Assembly (NCBI GenBank): GCA_907164885.2
Contig: OU015496.1
Location: forward strand, 101,577,132 to 101,641,131
Source of the DNA: Dolomedes plantarius
Taxonomy: Eukaryota > Arthropoda > Arachnida > Araneae > Dolomedidae
Reading direction: 5' to 3'
Length of the DNA stretch: 64,000 nucleotides
Shown here: positions 35,333-46,184 of the stretch, piece after piece
Layout: each line of letters begins with the position of its first letter
Position numbering within the stretch: the first letter of the stretch is position 1
The notes under the pieces: model-generated
What the model was told of the DNA's origin: nothing
Databases searched by the model: none
The model's input: only the letters and a program-made list of their open reading frames with translations
Program-made: the position numbers and the translations under genes

Positions 35333-36712
35333 TGGTACCTCCGAAAAGCAGACAATCACGGGACCAAAAGTTTTGTCCGTTATTAGGAGGTGTCCGCTAT
35401 TGGGGAGGACAACCCTTTCATAAAAAAAATTTGCACTTCTGTTTGGCATTTGATTGAAAATTACGGATGCAATTTTAATTAAAAAAGAAAAATTAATTAA
35501 GTAAGAAAAGGATAACTATTTACTACTTTACCTTTTCACTGTGGCTGATCCTTTTATTTTGCATTAAATAATCCCAAAATACAATGTATTGGAGCTAAAT
35601 TATTTTAATTACTACTGAAAAAATTTGTTAACAAAGTTTGATTTCTCTTTTTACACAGCAAACCTGTTTTTCAAGGTGAATCTTCATAAGATTTAGCTTT
35701 GCTCGTCCCTCCGAATCTTCATTGTTCAGAAAGAACTGTTTGAATTGTTCACTGTATTTGAGTGCTTCCGAATAATCTTCGATTTTGTAGTCTTCCATTG
35801 GCGATTCCTCATCATCATCCCCAGAAAGGGCCAGTGCTTCAGTTGTGTACCGATGAATGAAATTGGAAACATGCAGGTTTTCTTCCTCAATGGATAAATC
35901 ATCGTCGATCGTGACATACTCAACTCTGACATTTGCATCCAAATTGGCTACAAGATCCGCAAGTTCTTTTCGCTTTTTTCAGTAGTACTGTTAGTTGCCA
36001 CTTCGCTTGTACTCAAAAATCCCGCCTTCTTAAAACATTTTCGAACGCACCCAAGTTCCACCTTTTTAAGGACTGGCGTAGTCCAGGAAATTGCATCCAA
36101 CACAGATACAGATTTTGCCAACTCTTCGCTGGATTTGCGGGAGATAATCCGTGAAAATACGTCTCAGAAGCAGCTTTCTGTATCGTACTTTAAAGCTGCG
36201 GATAATTCTCTGATCAAGTGGCTGTAGCATCGAAGTGGTGCTAGAAGGCAAGAAAATTAAATTAAAACTTTTGAGCTTTAAATCATCAGGGTGGGAAGTA
36301 GCATTGTCCATGAACAGAATGATTTTTCTCTTTTGTTTTATCATTTTGTTATCTAACTCCACCAGCCAATCGCTCATTATCTCAGCGGTCATATACGCTT
36401 TCTTATTTGACTTCCACGAAACACTAAGTTTTCGTACATCAATGTTCTTGAAATATCCAGACTTCTAATGAAACATCTAGGCATTGTAAAGACGCATAAG
36501 AATATTTTTTTAGCTTGCTTGTTAGAATAATTTTGAAATGTTTGCCAAAATAATTGAAAGTTATTCAAAAATACCTGTCCGCTATTCGGAGTGTCCGCTA
36601 TCTAGAGGGAATAACATGGATTGTCCTATATAAAAGGACTGGAATTCATAAAAATGTCCGTTATTTAGAGGTGTCCGCAATTCGAGAGTGTCCGTTAAGG
36701 GAGGTACCACTG
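35330..36712 (-). mobile_element. Tigger/pogo-type element (1,383 bp), internally deleted, inside a TA microsatellite
   Basis: CAGTGGTACCTCCGAAAAGC at the left and the complement of CAGTGGTACCTCCCTTAACG at the right are flanked by TA. Subterminal GTCCGCTATT/GTCCGTTATT motifs recur at both ends. The interior encodes parts of a pogo-family transposase. Full Tigger elements are longer, so the 5' coding part is deleted. Confidence 0.92.
35628..36480 (-). pseudogene. Tigger/pogo transposase, partial catalytic domain and acidic tail
   Basis: The minus strand reads KSGYFKNIDVRKLSVSW, SNKKAYMTAEIMSDWL, IILFMDNATSHPDD, FLPSSTTSMLQPLDQRIIRS and FKVRYRKLLLRRI (to about 36130). After a gap come an acidic tail with IDDDLSIEEENL and GDDDEESPMEDYKIEDYSEA (35628-35942). 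The second Asp (FMDN) and third Asp (PLDQ) are 30 residues apart, giving DD30D as in pogo-type enzymes. The first Asp and the CENP-B-like DNA-binding domain are missing, so it is catalytically dead. Confidence 0.88.

Positions 36713-36776
<64 letters not shown>
36713..36776. repeat. (TA)n microsatellite, right of the Tigger-type element
   Basis: About 30 TA units with one interruption, starting at the TA target of the element. 36777-37850 otherwise contains only short CA/TA tracts (37219-37256) and AT-rich DNA. Confidence 0.95.
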
Positions 36777-36779
<3 letters not shown>

Positions 36780-37224
36780 GTAATAAATTAAATATTATGC
36801 CCTCCATTCTAGCATTTAAACTCCCTTTCCTAAATCCAATCCCCAGTAATATTAATTTATCGCTTTAAAACCCTTAGCCACAGAACTTTCCATGAATCGC
36901 ATGCCTTTGCATTTCTACACGTCTGGGGAATTCAGGAGTGGGTTAGCATCCCGAGCCCCCAAATCTGCTGACCCTACAAATAATAGTCCCATGTCTATCT
37001 CACTCTCTCGCGTTTAATGTTGAAAGATAATATTACTTCCGAGCCGTTCTTCTGAAATGAACGGATGTACTTTTGTCGCTCTAATAAACGATTCGGCCCC
37101 ACTGCTTCCAAATTTTTATTCCTCTCAGGCTGAGTCTATCTCCAGCCATGTAAATATGAGCTAGATTTCCCTTTCATGTTATAATTTAAGGATATGATGT
37201 AATGGGTATATTTCTTTCACACAT

Positions 37225-37255
<31 letters not shown>

Positions 37256-37857
37256 AGACAAGGTTGAAAGTGAAAAACCAGTATGAGCTCTAAAACTACT
37301 TGCAGCCAAGAACTAAAAACATGAAAAGATAAGTATTGAATAGGCATTAGACAGCATCTCTTCATCAGCGGTGCCGATACTGTCTAAAAACCAATGGATT
37401 GTTTCTGATAAGTATGATCTAAACAATAAACACACTTAGACACCGTAAAATCCATTAGAAACAGAAGAATTGAATAAATAGTTACTTAATCAAAGAACTC
37501 CAAGCCTGGCGCTAGACAGAGTGGAAGTTAAGAATAGGAAACCGCAAGAAGACTGACGTCACAAAACTTTCAATCATGGAGCAAATGGAAACACAGAAGC
37601 AGACTTCCTATGGAGTCTGTGTCATAGGACAATTAAACCTAAATTAAATTAGTTTTTTATTACTACTAAGAGTAATATATTATTATTTATTATTTAATAT
37701 TATTTTTACTTAAGAGTTTTATTATTATTAATTAATATTAATTTTTAGTAGTTATTTTCACTAATCAATCTTATTATTTTGTATTTCTAATTTATTGCAA
37801 CAGAACAAGCTATTCATTAAATCTAAAACAACCAATTATGTGCTTGGAAAGACATTC

Positions 37858-37862
37858 GGGGT

Positions 37863-37932
<70 letters not shown>

Positions 37933-37937
37933 ACTCC

Positions 37938-37973
<36 letters not shown>

Positions 37974-37990
37974 AGAGAGAGAGAGAGAGA
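37858..37990. repeat. (AT)n tract inside an inverted repeat, plus (AT)n(AG)n
   Basis: GGGGTAATAATAT (37858) and ATATTATTACTCC (about 37925) are inverted arms around about 55 bp of AT, so the whole 80 bp can fold on itself. A second AT tract and an AG tract follow. Translated runs of YIYI are artefacts. Confidence 0.85.
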
Positions 37991-38218
37991 TACAAACAAA
38001 CACACACACACATATATATAAATTGGAAATTATAAGTCATAAACAAATTCATCCAGCATCTTAAGATTCTTTTTAAGCTATGATTGAAAAATTAATTAAA
38101 CATGTTATCAGATACATCAGATTTATTTAAAATCCACATCCAGCGTGTAAAACAAAAGCTGCCAGATATGGTATTAATCAACAACACTTATAATCAATCA
38201 ATAACATTTGTATAGTAC

Positions 38219-38520
38219 ATACTAAGGGCGCGTTGTCCGGTCGACAAAGGCATCGGGACAGTGATCTGCCAGTTGCTGATTCGATACCGGTCTCCGACAA
38301 AAATGCCGACTGTACACTAATGGCGGCTGGTGCACGGGAAAGATCTGTCGTAGCTGTAATGTCCTCCAAGTTCCCAAATAATACCTCTGGAGGTACGGGG
38401 TCAAGTGGTCCAGTGTCGTCACTTGACTCGGTTCAAAATTCGGGGACCACATAGAAGTCCAACCTCTCTTGAGGCAATGAGACCCCTCTTCTATGGATAG
38501 TACATTTGCACCCCAAATAA
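38219..38520 (+). mobile_element. Probable tRNA-derived SINE, unassigned family
   Basis: GCGTTGTCCGGTCGACAAAG (box A-like) and GTTGCTGATTCGATACC (box B-like, about 40 bp apart) head a 300-bp GC-richer block that ends ACCCCAAATAATACA. Only one copy is in the window, so the family is unconfirmed. Antisense open frames over it have no domain I recognise. Confidence 0.45.
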
Positions 38521-38528
38521 TACACACC

Positions 38529-38820
38529 GTTGGCCCAACCGCATATTTTCGTTACATAGTTGGGGAAGGGTTACCGTTGGTGGAAATTTATGAGATTCAG
38601 ATGGGCCAACTGCAAAATGTGTATGTTGGGCCAACAATTACAAAATGTTGTTGGCCCAACTGTAAATAATTGCTGTTGGGCCAACAAGTAGAAAAAAATG
38701 CTGTTGGCCCAACTGCAAATCTGTCTGTTGGCAGACCTGCGAATCCAACGGTTGGGCCAACCTCGCGCCAACGGCCAAATTCCACCATTGGCCAACCATG
38801 CCCGAACATGGTTAGCCAAC
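38529..38820. repeat. Array of GTTGGSCCAAC palindromes with about 25-bp spacing
   Basis: Eleven-base near-palindromes occur at 38529, 38600, 38625, 38650, 38675, 38703, 38727 (partial), 38751, 38787 and 38811. GTTGGCCCAAC and its complement GTTGGGCCAAC alternate irregularly. Spacers are AT-rich (TGCAAAATGTGTAT, AATTACAAAAT). Two tandem CGGTTTTTTGTTACTTGG units follow (38837-38890). Open frames on both strands across the array are a by-product of the regular spacing. Not a CRISPR: units are too short, spacers too small and the genome is eukaryotic. Confidence 0.85.
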
Positions 38821-39749
38821 GACTTGCAAACGGTTTTTTGTTACTTGGGAGTAACGGTTTTTTGTTACTTGGACGGTTTTTGTTACTATTCGTAGACACG
38901 GCAACAAAAAATGGTACATATTATAAATTATAAGATATATCCCGATTTTTATTTTCTCTCCAGTTTCATCGAATTTTAATTTTATTTCTCAATTTAAATT
39001 TTTTTGCGATACCTTATGCATCTCGTCTCTCCCTAGGAAGTGTTTAGAAGAATGCGTAGGGAGTAGATTTAGGCAACGGCTATTAGAAGGAGATAAGATT
39101 TAAGAAATGGCTAATAAATCGCTAACACGAGAAGCAGAGAGAGAAGATACCATGGGTCAAGAAAAAACCAGCAAAGTAGACAGGGCCGGATAATGCCAGA
39201 CGAAATGTCAGTAGAGGAAACAAATTGGGACATAATCACCTTCCAGGCTGCATTGAGATAAGGGACGGAGTTCAGATATTGAATTCGGGCCAAAATAGGC
39301 ATTAGTAGATAACATAAATTAATGTTTTAAAGCCAAGGAATGAGAGGTGATGGTACACTTGAAAATTTCTTTTTTTATCATCACATAATTCTTAGACTGT
39401 TTGTGCGAAATGAATTTAATTTTTTTTGCATATCGCAGTCAACATAAAATCTACCGAAATTAATAAAAATGTTCAATAGCAAATAATTTTTCTGTTCTTC
39501 TTTATTTTCGGATATTAGAAGTTGTTACCTGTAATATATATACAGGGTGATTTTTTTAAAACTGACACTACGCAGAGCCATCTGTAGCGCGATCTATCAG
39601 CCGGGATTCCACGAAAATTGATAGAGGAGCTAAGAACGACATGGGAGAGAGTTTTTGTGGAAAAAAAAATTAGTTCCAAAAGTTGCCTTTAGGGGAAGAC
39701 ATGGCGCTTTTGTTGTCGGCGCACCCGAGAATTTGCATAAAAGGCAAGT

Positions 39750-39938
39750 GTTCACGATGACCATCACTACACTTAAATAAAAACTCCACAGAAAAGAAGT
39801 TACGAGAGCTCAGTAAGAAACAACCACATTTATTTTCAAATATTTTTAGAAGTAACTACATCATAAAAAACGTAAGCAGGACAACAACGAGATCTCATAA
39901 AAAGCGCCCTCTGGCGATCACAATTAACCATCGTAACA
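39750..39938. mobile_element. 189-bp insertion in the left arm of the mariner-like element
   Basis: The left arm departs from the right arm here and resumes after it. GCAAGT borders both sides (39744-39749, 39939-39944), a 6-bp duplication. Its ends are weakly inverted (TTCACGATGACCA / TTACGATGGTTA). A small MITE of unknown family. Confidence 0.7.
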
Positions 39939-40126
39939 GCAAGTAAAACATCAAAATACAAATTCATGACTATGTAGTCGACAGCAGCGCCAGTATTTCG
40001 GGCTATAAAAATAAGGGATGAATACCAAAAAAGTTGTAAGCAGACAAATGAATAACAAAGAAATTTCCCTGAAACACCACTTTATGCCGCAAATTCATTT
40101 CTCCCTCCTTCAATGTGACCACAGTC

Positions 40127-40345
40127 CTAGTGGACGACACATTGCATCCTGAACACTACGTTCTCAACGGCCAAGCGTAACATGTCACCAGAAATGTTTA
40201 TCAAAGTCCGAGATATGTTTTCCTTTAGGGCCGCCAAGTTCGAGACTCCACTAAGATACACCTTAAACTTTAAATAACCCCACAGAAAGATGTCAGACAG
40301 GTTTGGTCCGGGGAGCGAGGTGGCCATGCCAGTGGAAAAAAGCGA
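40127..40345 (-). pseudogene. mariner-like transposase C-terminal fragment, frameshifted
   Basis: WPPRSPD appears in one frame and, one base out of frame, NLSDIFLWGYLKFKVYL, ALKENISRTLINI and DMLRLAVENVVFRM in the next, ending at TGA near 40127. WPPRSPD...D.FLWG.LK is the signature around the third catalytic residue of mariner-like enzymes. The upstream catalytic parts are absent. Confidence 0.8.
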
Positions 40346-41039
40346 CTGATGACCCTTTTTTCTGTAAAGCGAAGGCGCAACAGATTCTGTACCGATCTTT
40401 ATAGCCCAAAATACTGATGCTGCTGTCGATTACGTAGTCATGAATTTGCATTTTGTTGTTTTACTTGCCTTTTATGCAAATTCTAGGGTGCGCCGACAAC
40501 AAGAGCGCCATATCATCCCCTATCGGTGACTTTTGAAACTATTATTATTATTATTATTATTATTATTTTGCACGTAAACTCTTTCCCATGTCATTCTTAG
40601 TCCCTCTATCAATTTTGGTGGATAGATCGCGCTACAGATGGCTCTGAGTAGTGTCAGTTTAAAAAATCACCCTGTATATATACACTAATCGGGGATATGT
40701 CCTATGATTTCGTAGACATTTGTTATTTAAATTTTCATTTGAAGTCATATTTGATAGTTCAACTCGTACATTGATAGACTTCACTTTTCGTAACGTTCAA
40801 GGTACTGAGTTATTTAAAAATAATCTTAATTAAATCGAAGTTTAATATTTCAGTGAAATATATATTAAAATTACGCAATACATTTGACTAACGCTTTTGT
40901 TTACGTAACAGCGTTTACTTTTGGGGCCATTAGCATATTCTAATAACTTTAACAATCACAGTTATTCAGTTCATTTCTAAACGTAATGTCGGGAAAAACC
41001 ATAAACATTCTATATGCATAATAAAGTGAAAAATGCCGA

Positions 41040-41235
41040 AGGATTTACGCTCCACGAGGTTGTCTCATATCCTTTAATACCGGAATCACGCACCCCCTTT
41101 TGGCATAAGGAAAAAGCTGAGCACGAACAGTGTCTTTTTAAATACTTTTGTGATAAATCTAGCATAATTGCTCTTGCACATTATACTAGAATCATTGTGG
41201 GGAAGCTTAATTATTTCTAGTCCTTCTCAGAAATT
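41040..41235. repeat. Dispersed repeat, family E copy 2
   Basis: Colinear with 34835-35035 (GATAAATCTAGCATAATTG, ATCATTGTGGGGAA). Divergent. Confidence 0.4.
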
Positions 41236-41526
41236 TAGTAAAATGTTTGTTAAGTATTTATTCAAAGGAAGAAGCTAATAGTAATTATCAAGAAATAAAA
41301 ATTAGCATCTACAAAGGTTAGAATTTAAAGAGGTTAGAATTTATGAATAATTCTGCGTTCTTGTGTTAAAGGGAAAAGTTTTAGTTTTGCAATGCCATGA
41401 CGAGGTTATTTCTTGCGTATGAAGTTCATATTGCAAACGAATTGATGAAACAAAAGATATATATAAATGACATTTTGTTTTGCGTATTTTATTGAAAACT
41501 GCCTAGCAAACACAAAATAATGACTT

Positions 41527-42178
41527 TTTGAAAAAAAATTTCACGTAGTCTCATCTAACGAAACTACCGCGGGTTATTAACGTAGGATTACTTACCGTTG
41601 CTTACATCTTTTGTATGTATATATGTATGTATGTGTTATGTATATATGTATCTATATATATGTACATATGTATCTATATATATGTACATATGTATACATA
41701 TCACGCTCGGTGGTGTAGTGGTTCAAAGCGTCAAGCTGCCATCCCACAGGTCCAGGGTTTGACCCTGCCACTGGGCAAGGTCGACTCAGCCTTTCATCCC
41801 TTGAACGGGTCGATAAAATGCGGACCAACAATGCTTGGGAGCTAAACTCTGGGGGTCCCACGTCACCTGACTGAGCCTTATGCTGTATGGCACCACAGGC
41901 CCACGGTCTAGAAAGCGGACCGCCGACCTTGGTCCACAGCGGACTGTTGCGCCGTGAGTTTAGTTTTTATGTATACATATATGTATGTCAGAATTTTGAC
42001 GCATCTTGGTGATTTTCTGTTTAACTGTTTCCTGCTTTTCCAAGCGATAGACTGGGTTTGGGGCGCTGCCAAAATTATAACTCGCGAGTACGGATGGATG
42101 GCCAGTTTTAGCGTCGGAAATTTTCCTTACCGCAGGACCATTATGGAGGAACGTAATCCTACGTTAAACTTTCGACTG
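41527..42178 (+). mobile_element. Repeat B copy 4, interrupted by a SINE in its microsatellite core
   Basis: TTTCACGTAGTCTCATCTAACG start, TTAACGTAGGATTAC, then TATG/ATCT/ATGT-type core (41610-41702), SINE C (41703-41955), core again (41960-41987), CTGTTTAACTGTTTCCTGCT, GCTGCCAAAATTATAACTC and end AACGTAATCCTACGTTAA. The left GGATTAC and right GTAATCC motifs form 15-bp internal inverted repeats. Confidence 0.85.
41703..41955 (+). mobile_element. SINE family C (tRNA-derived, with conserved central domain)
   Basis: Head: GGTGGTGTAGTGGTTCAAAG (box A) and CAGGGTTTGACCC (box B, one change from consensus). Then GGTCGACTCAGCCTTTCATC and GGGTCGATAAAATG, which I recall as a conserved core shared by SINEs of cephalopods and other invertebrates. 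The 3' part (GGCACCACAGGCCC...) is not recognised. Flanked by TATACATAT-type core sequence on both sides. Confidence 0.72.
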
Positions 42179-42689
42179 ACTTGAAAACACGACAAAAAGA
42201 AGTGAACGAAAAACTACAATAGAAAACACACACACATGAAAAATACCTTTTTTCCCCGCTCTGGCCTCTCACCTCACAATAAGTGCTAAAAACTCTAGAG
42301 GTGGTATCGGAATAGTTGGGCTGGAGGTGACGTCAGTACCGACCGTCAGTACCGAGTAGGTACCGTCGGTTTATAAATTGCATAAAGATTCTAATAAATT
42401 CCTGAATATTAATTCAGATGGTCTTAGGTGAACTACCAACATGATCCCTTAACCAATTAGCCTTAAAATATCTGGAGTTTTGATAGTTTTCAGTTGGAGA
42501 ATTCTAAGTACATCGTTTCGATTGGATCCTGTTTAATAAAATAAAAACCTGTTTAATGGAATGACTAAATCTTCTTTAATCATCATTAAAATTAATTTTC
42601 TTTAATAAAAGAGCTTCCTTTATTAGTGGAAAGTTTGAAATGTGCGTGAAGGTATGTCTACACAACAAAAATTTTGCGGCTCCGACAAA

Positions 42690-43140
42690 GACCACCAAAC
42701 ACTGACACCAGGTGATTAGCAATGTGTCATCTAGTCGGATGAATCGAGCTTCCCATTATTTGCTATAAACTCTGGCGTATGCGTTTGGCAAGCTCATTCC
42801 AAATCATACCTTCCCGATTGCTTGGTGCACCACTGTCAAGCTTGGAGGTTGCTTTCTGGTGTTGTGTGGTACTATTTCTAGACATTCCCTAAGTCCCTTA
42901 ATTAATGTTCAACGTTCTGTAAGATCGGGAGCCTACGAAGCCATTCTGGCGGACCACAAGCATCTTATGCGTTATTCCCTCATGAATTCCCCCTGTTACC
43001 AAAGCTATAATGCACCCATGGATCGTGTGATACGGGACAAGATGTGCTTTGAAGAGCATTAGGTTGATATACAGTTCCTATCATGATCGCCTGACCTTAA
43101 CGTTATGAAACATTTTTTACAACGTTTGGAGTGAAATATT
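42690..43140 (+). pseudogene. Tc1-like transposase catalytic domain, heavily decayed
   Basis: Pieces in shifting frames: SDESSFP, VLFL, VRSGAYEAILADHKHLM, NAPMDRVI, CFEEH, stop, and SPDLNVMKHF. These are the DE-strand, the AYxxIL.DH block, the second catalytic block (Asp changed to Tyr in YNAPM) and the SPDLN block with the catalytic Glu changed to Lys. Several frameshifts and stops. No terminal repeats found. Confidence 0.7.
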
Positions 43141-44653
43141 CGATTACTTCCCCCCTCCAAAATAACTGGAGCAATTAGGAATTACGCTACATGATGAATA
43201 CAAACAAATTCCATTTTTTACATACACATGTACACTCTTACATGCTCTTGCAGACCCTCACTAACGATTTGATATGAGTACATTTTTATTTTAAATGTAG
43301 TAAAATTTACAGTTACTTACTTAAACAAACACACACACTCATATATATATATATATTCGCACATGTACATGTGTGTGTATGTATACACCCACACATATAT
43401 GTCGGCACACTCTCTCACAAAACTAGTCACAAACACATTGATTAAAAGCTTTATTTTTACATTTTTAAAAAACTATTTTTGAATACTAATACCTGGTAGT
43501 AGTAGAGTCGTAAAGACAAAATGCATTCTAATAGTGTATTATAATTCAGGCAGTTAAATAGTAAATAATGTCACGTCTTTAAATATTTACTCATTTTTCA
43601 CTAGTTTTACTAATAGGTCCTTTTTTCTTTTGATATTCCACTCAGTTCTCTCACTGCGTAAATCGTCTTTTTTTTCAGAGATTTCTTAGTTTGGTTTATC
43701 ATTTTTTATCGAGTGGACTGAAAATTTTGACACAACAGTTTTTGTCAACTCTTTTTTTTTCTCCAAATGTTATGAAGGATTTTGCTCACGTACTTCTTTT
43801 AGAAACATTTTTAAAGTCTTTATTCGTTATTTCTCTCATAAACACATGGAGTTTTCATATTATATATGAACCTGTGTTTAATCCCCATCCTACCAGCTGC
43901 CGTTTTAAATGGGAAAAAAGGCTACGTTAAACCTTTTTTTTCAAGCTGGAGTATTATATACTTTTTAAACCCACGCTGTATGTTTAAAGTATTAAATAGA
44001 AAATGTCTGTTTATTTTCCATTGATGCTTTTTACGCAATTGACTTTACGATTATTTTGATCGTAAGAGGAAAAAACAGTTTTTCCGTATTTACGCTTGAC
44101 CAAATTTTCTATACGTGTTTAATTCTTTGAGTTCCAAAGGATATTTTTGGTTGAATCTGAAATAAATAGATGAACTTAAAATGAAAACCCTCTATTCACA
44201 TTAAATCGTGAATTTTTTTGGGAACTCTGAAAAATTTTCAGTTTTTCTTTGATTTTTTAGCTTTCAACATTACATTTTATGTTTTTATACTCATTTAATC
44301 AATAAAAGCTAGCTAAATTACCTCCATTTCAACCTCAATAATCCAGTATAATTTAAAGTTTTAAATTGTTCAAGGACATAAAACCGATTTTTTGTTATTA
44401 GTCATTTCATGTAAGGGATTGACATACTTTCTTTTACCCATTAAAGGAAAAATAATTATCATGATCGTGTTCGAGTGTAAGGTCAATATGACAATCATCA
44501 ATTTAGAATTTCTACATTTCGATAGAGTCTGAAATAAATGGAAAAAACCTGGTTATTCTGTTTTAAAGTTATTAAACTAGATTTTATATCTTGCATATAC
44601 TAAATTTGTTAACCTTTTCCTCTCGCGGTGGGGTAGCACGTATCCGAAGAATG

Positions 44654-44827
<174 letters not shown>

Positions 44828-44829
44828 CG

Positions 44830-44918
44830 AATGTATTTAATGGCACTTATCGGGATTTGAACCGAGCACTCTCAGTACCGAAACCCTACGCGCTACCGAT
44901 CGGCTATCTCAGGGCCAT
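44830..44918 (-). mobile_element. SINE family A, copy 5 (head only)
   Basis: Reverse complement shows GAGATAGCCGATCGGTAGCG (box A), CTCGGTTCAAATCCC (box B) and GTGCCATTAAATAC. The body is missing; the copy ends at the TA tract finishing at 44823. Confidence 0.8.
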
Positions 44919-44989
44919 TCGAAATTAATAGTCTCAACAAATAGACGCTTGGATTCCTGTTTCAATTTAAGAGTTAAAACTGACGCATT

Positions 44990-44995
<6 letters not shown>

Positions 44996-45055
<60 letters not shown>
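44996..45055. repeat. (TA)n microsatellite
   Basis: About 29 TA units followed by TGTGTGTGCG-type DNA. Confidence 0.95.
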
Positions 45056-45058
<3 letters not shown>

Positions 45059-45212
45059 TGTGTGTGCGTGTGTGCGCGTGTGTTTGTGTAATATTCTATT
45101 ACGTACTTTTTAGAAATTTCACTACTCATGCAGAATATAAAGATGTGTACTTTAACAGTATTCGTTTACTTCGAGAGATTACACTTTTGTGATACAGCAT
45201 ATCCCCTTTTAA

Positions 45213-46184
45213 CACTCCGAAACTTACGTCATCGGCGCGGTGTATCTGTCAGATACATCTGTGTTTTATGTATTTTCTGTTAATTTGTATCACTTTAAAT
45301 CTTCTATTTTTATTCCTTGTAGGTCCAGGCTTTTACACCCGGACCTTTTTTTCTTACAATTTTTATTTTTTACAAAACACCAGCTAATAGAAGTAAACCG
45401 ATAAAGGTTTTTATTTCAATATTATCTGTTAGTCTTGCATCCTTTACTCTACAACATAGATTAAAAACTGCAGAAATGTATTCTTTAGTGCATTTCACAA
45501 TTATTTTCAATATTTCGTCAGAAAAAAAAAACAGTTCCAAGAGCTGTATATAGATTTTATACGTTTCGCACTTCCGATTACTCTAGGTAATTTTGTGATA
45601 ATATTCTGCGATCTACCTTTGACATTTTTTCTTCCGAACCATTTTGCCCATTTAGTACTATTGTCTTTTCCTACATAAAAATCACCATTATTAGCATCAT
45701 CATCAAGTTTCGAGTCATTATAATCACTTATACTGCTATCAGATTCAACTTCACATGCTTCTAAAGTATCTTCTTCGTCATCATCACTTTCATCAAATTC
45801 TTCAGCATTTAATTCCTCATTTCCTTCACTAATTACAATACTATGAACTATCTCAAGGTCTTTTTGATTATTCAAATCTAAAAAGTGTTTAGCACTCATC
45901 ATGGGAAAAGATAAATGAAAAACGTACAGGGAATTTTGATACTTCCGTAAAGCTTCAAGAGACAAACGTTATTGGGCGCGTGTATCTAACAGATACAAAA
46001 CTTCAAACAATCTTCAAAACGGGAAATACTCCTACACTGAACTGGTCATTACTGCATTCCAAAGGAGCAGGTGGTCAGATGGACAGATACTGATAAGGTC
46101 AAGGTCGTAAGAATAAGTTTTAGGGGACAAAAGCAGAGATATTGACACGCGTGTATCTGTCAGATCAACGCGCCCGGTGGAGTG
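45213..46184 (-). mobile_element. piggyBac-like element, internally deleted (972 bp)
   Basis: CACTCC ends on both sides sit next to TTAA (45209-45212, 46185-46188), the piggyBac target. Both ends carry a subterminal GTGTATCTGTCAGAT palindrome, and a third (GTGTATCTAACAGATAC) lies at about 45978. Only the transposase N-terminus remains. Confidence 0.85.
45507..45965 (-). pseudogene. piggyBac transposase N-terminal region
   Basis: A 152-codon frame with an acidic block (EEFDESDDDEEDTLEACEVE) then TKWAKWFGRKNVKGRSQNII and LPRVIGSAK. The acidic N-terminus and TKW.K....N...R..NII...P...G.A pattern are those of piggyBac-family proteins just before the catalytic domain, which is deleted here. The frame is open for 459 bases, so the deletion itself, not stops, disables it. 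Expected start is near 45965 but no strong context supports it. Confidence 0.75.

Larger units (their letters stand above)
39543..40674 (-). mobile_element. mariner-like element with very long inverted repeats (1,132 bp)
   Basis: CAGGGTGATTTTTTTAAAAC at 39543 and its complement ending at 40674 are flanked by TA. The arms continue as inverted repeats for about 200 bp (ACTGACACTAC, CAGAGCCATCTGTAGCGCGA, TTGATAGAGG, GTTGTCGGCGCACCC) and resume after an insertion with TTCATGACTAYGTAGTCGAC and GGGCTATAAA. Only a transposase C-terminal remnant lies in the centre. Such long-armed deletion derivatives can yield hairpin RNA. Confidence 0.88.

Noticed and set aside
38529..38820. CRISPR-like array
   Set aside because: Eukaryotic context, 11-bp palindromic units in both orientations and ~14-bp spacers do not fit CRISPR.
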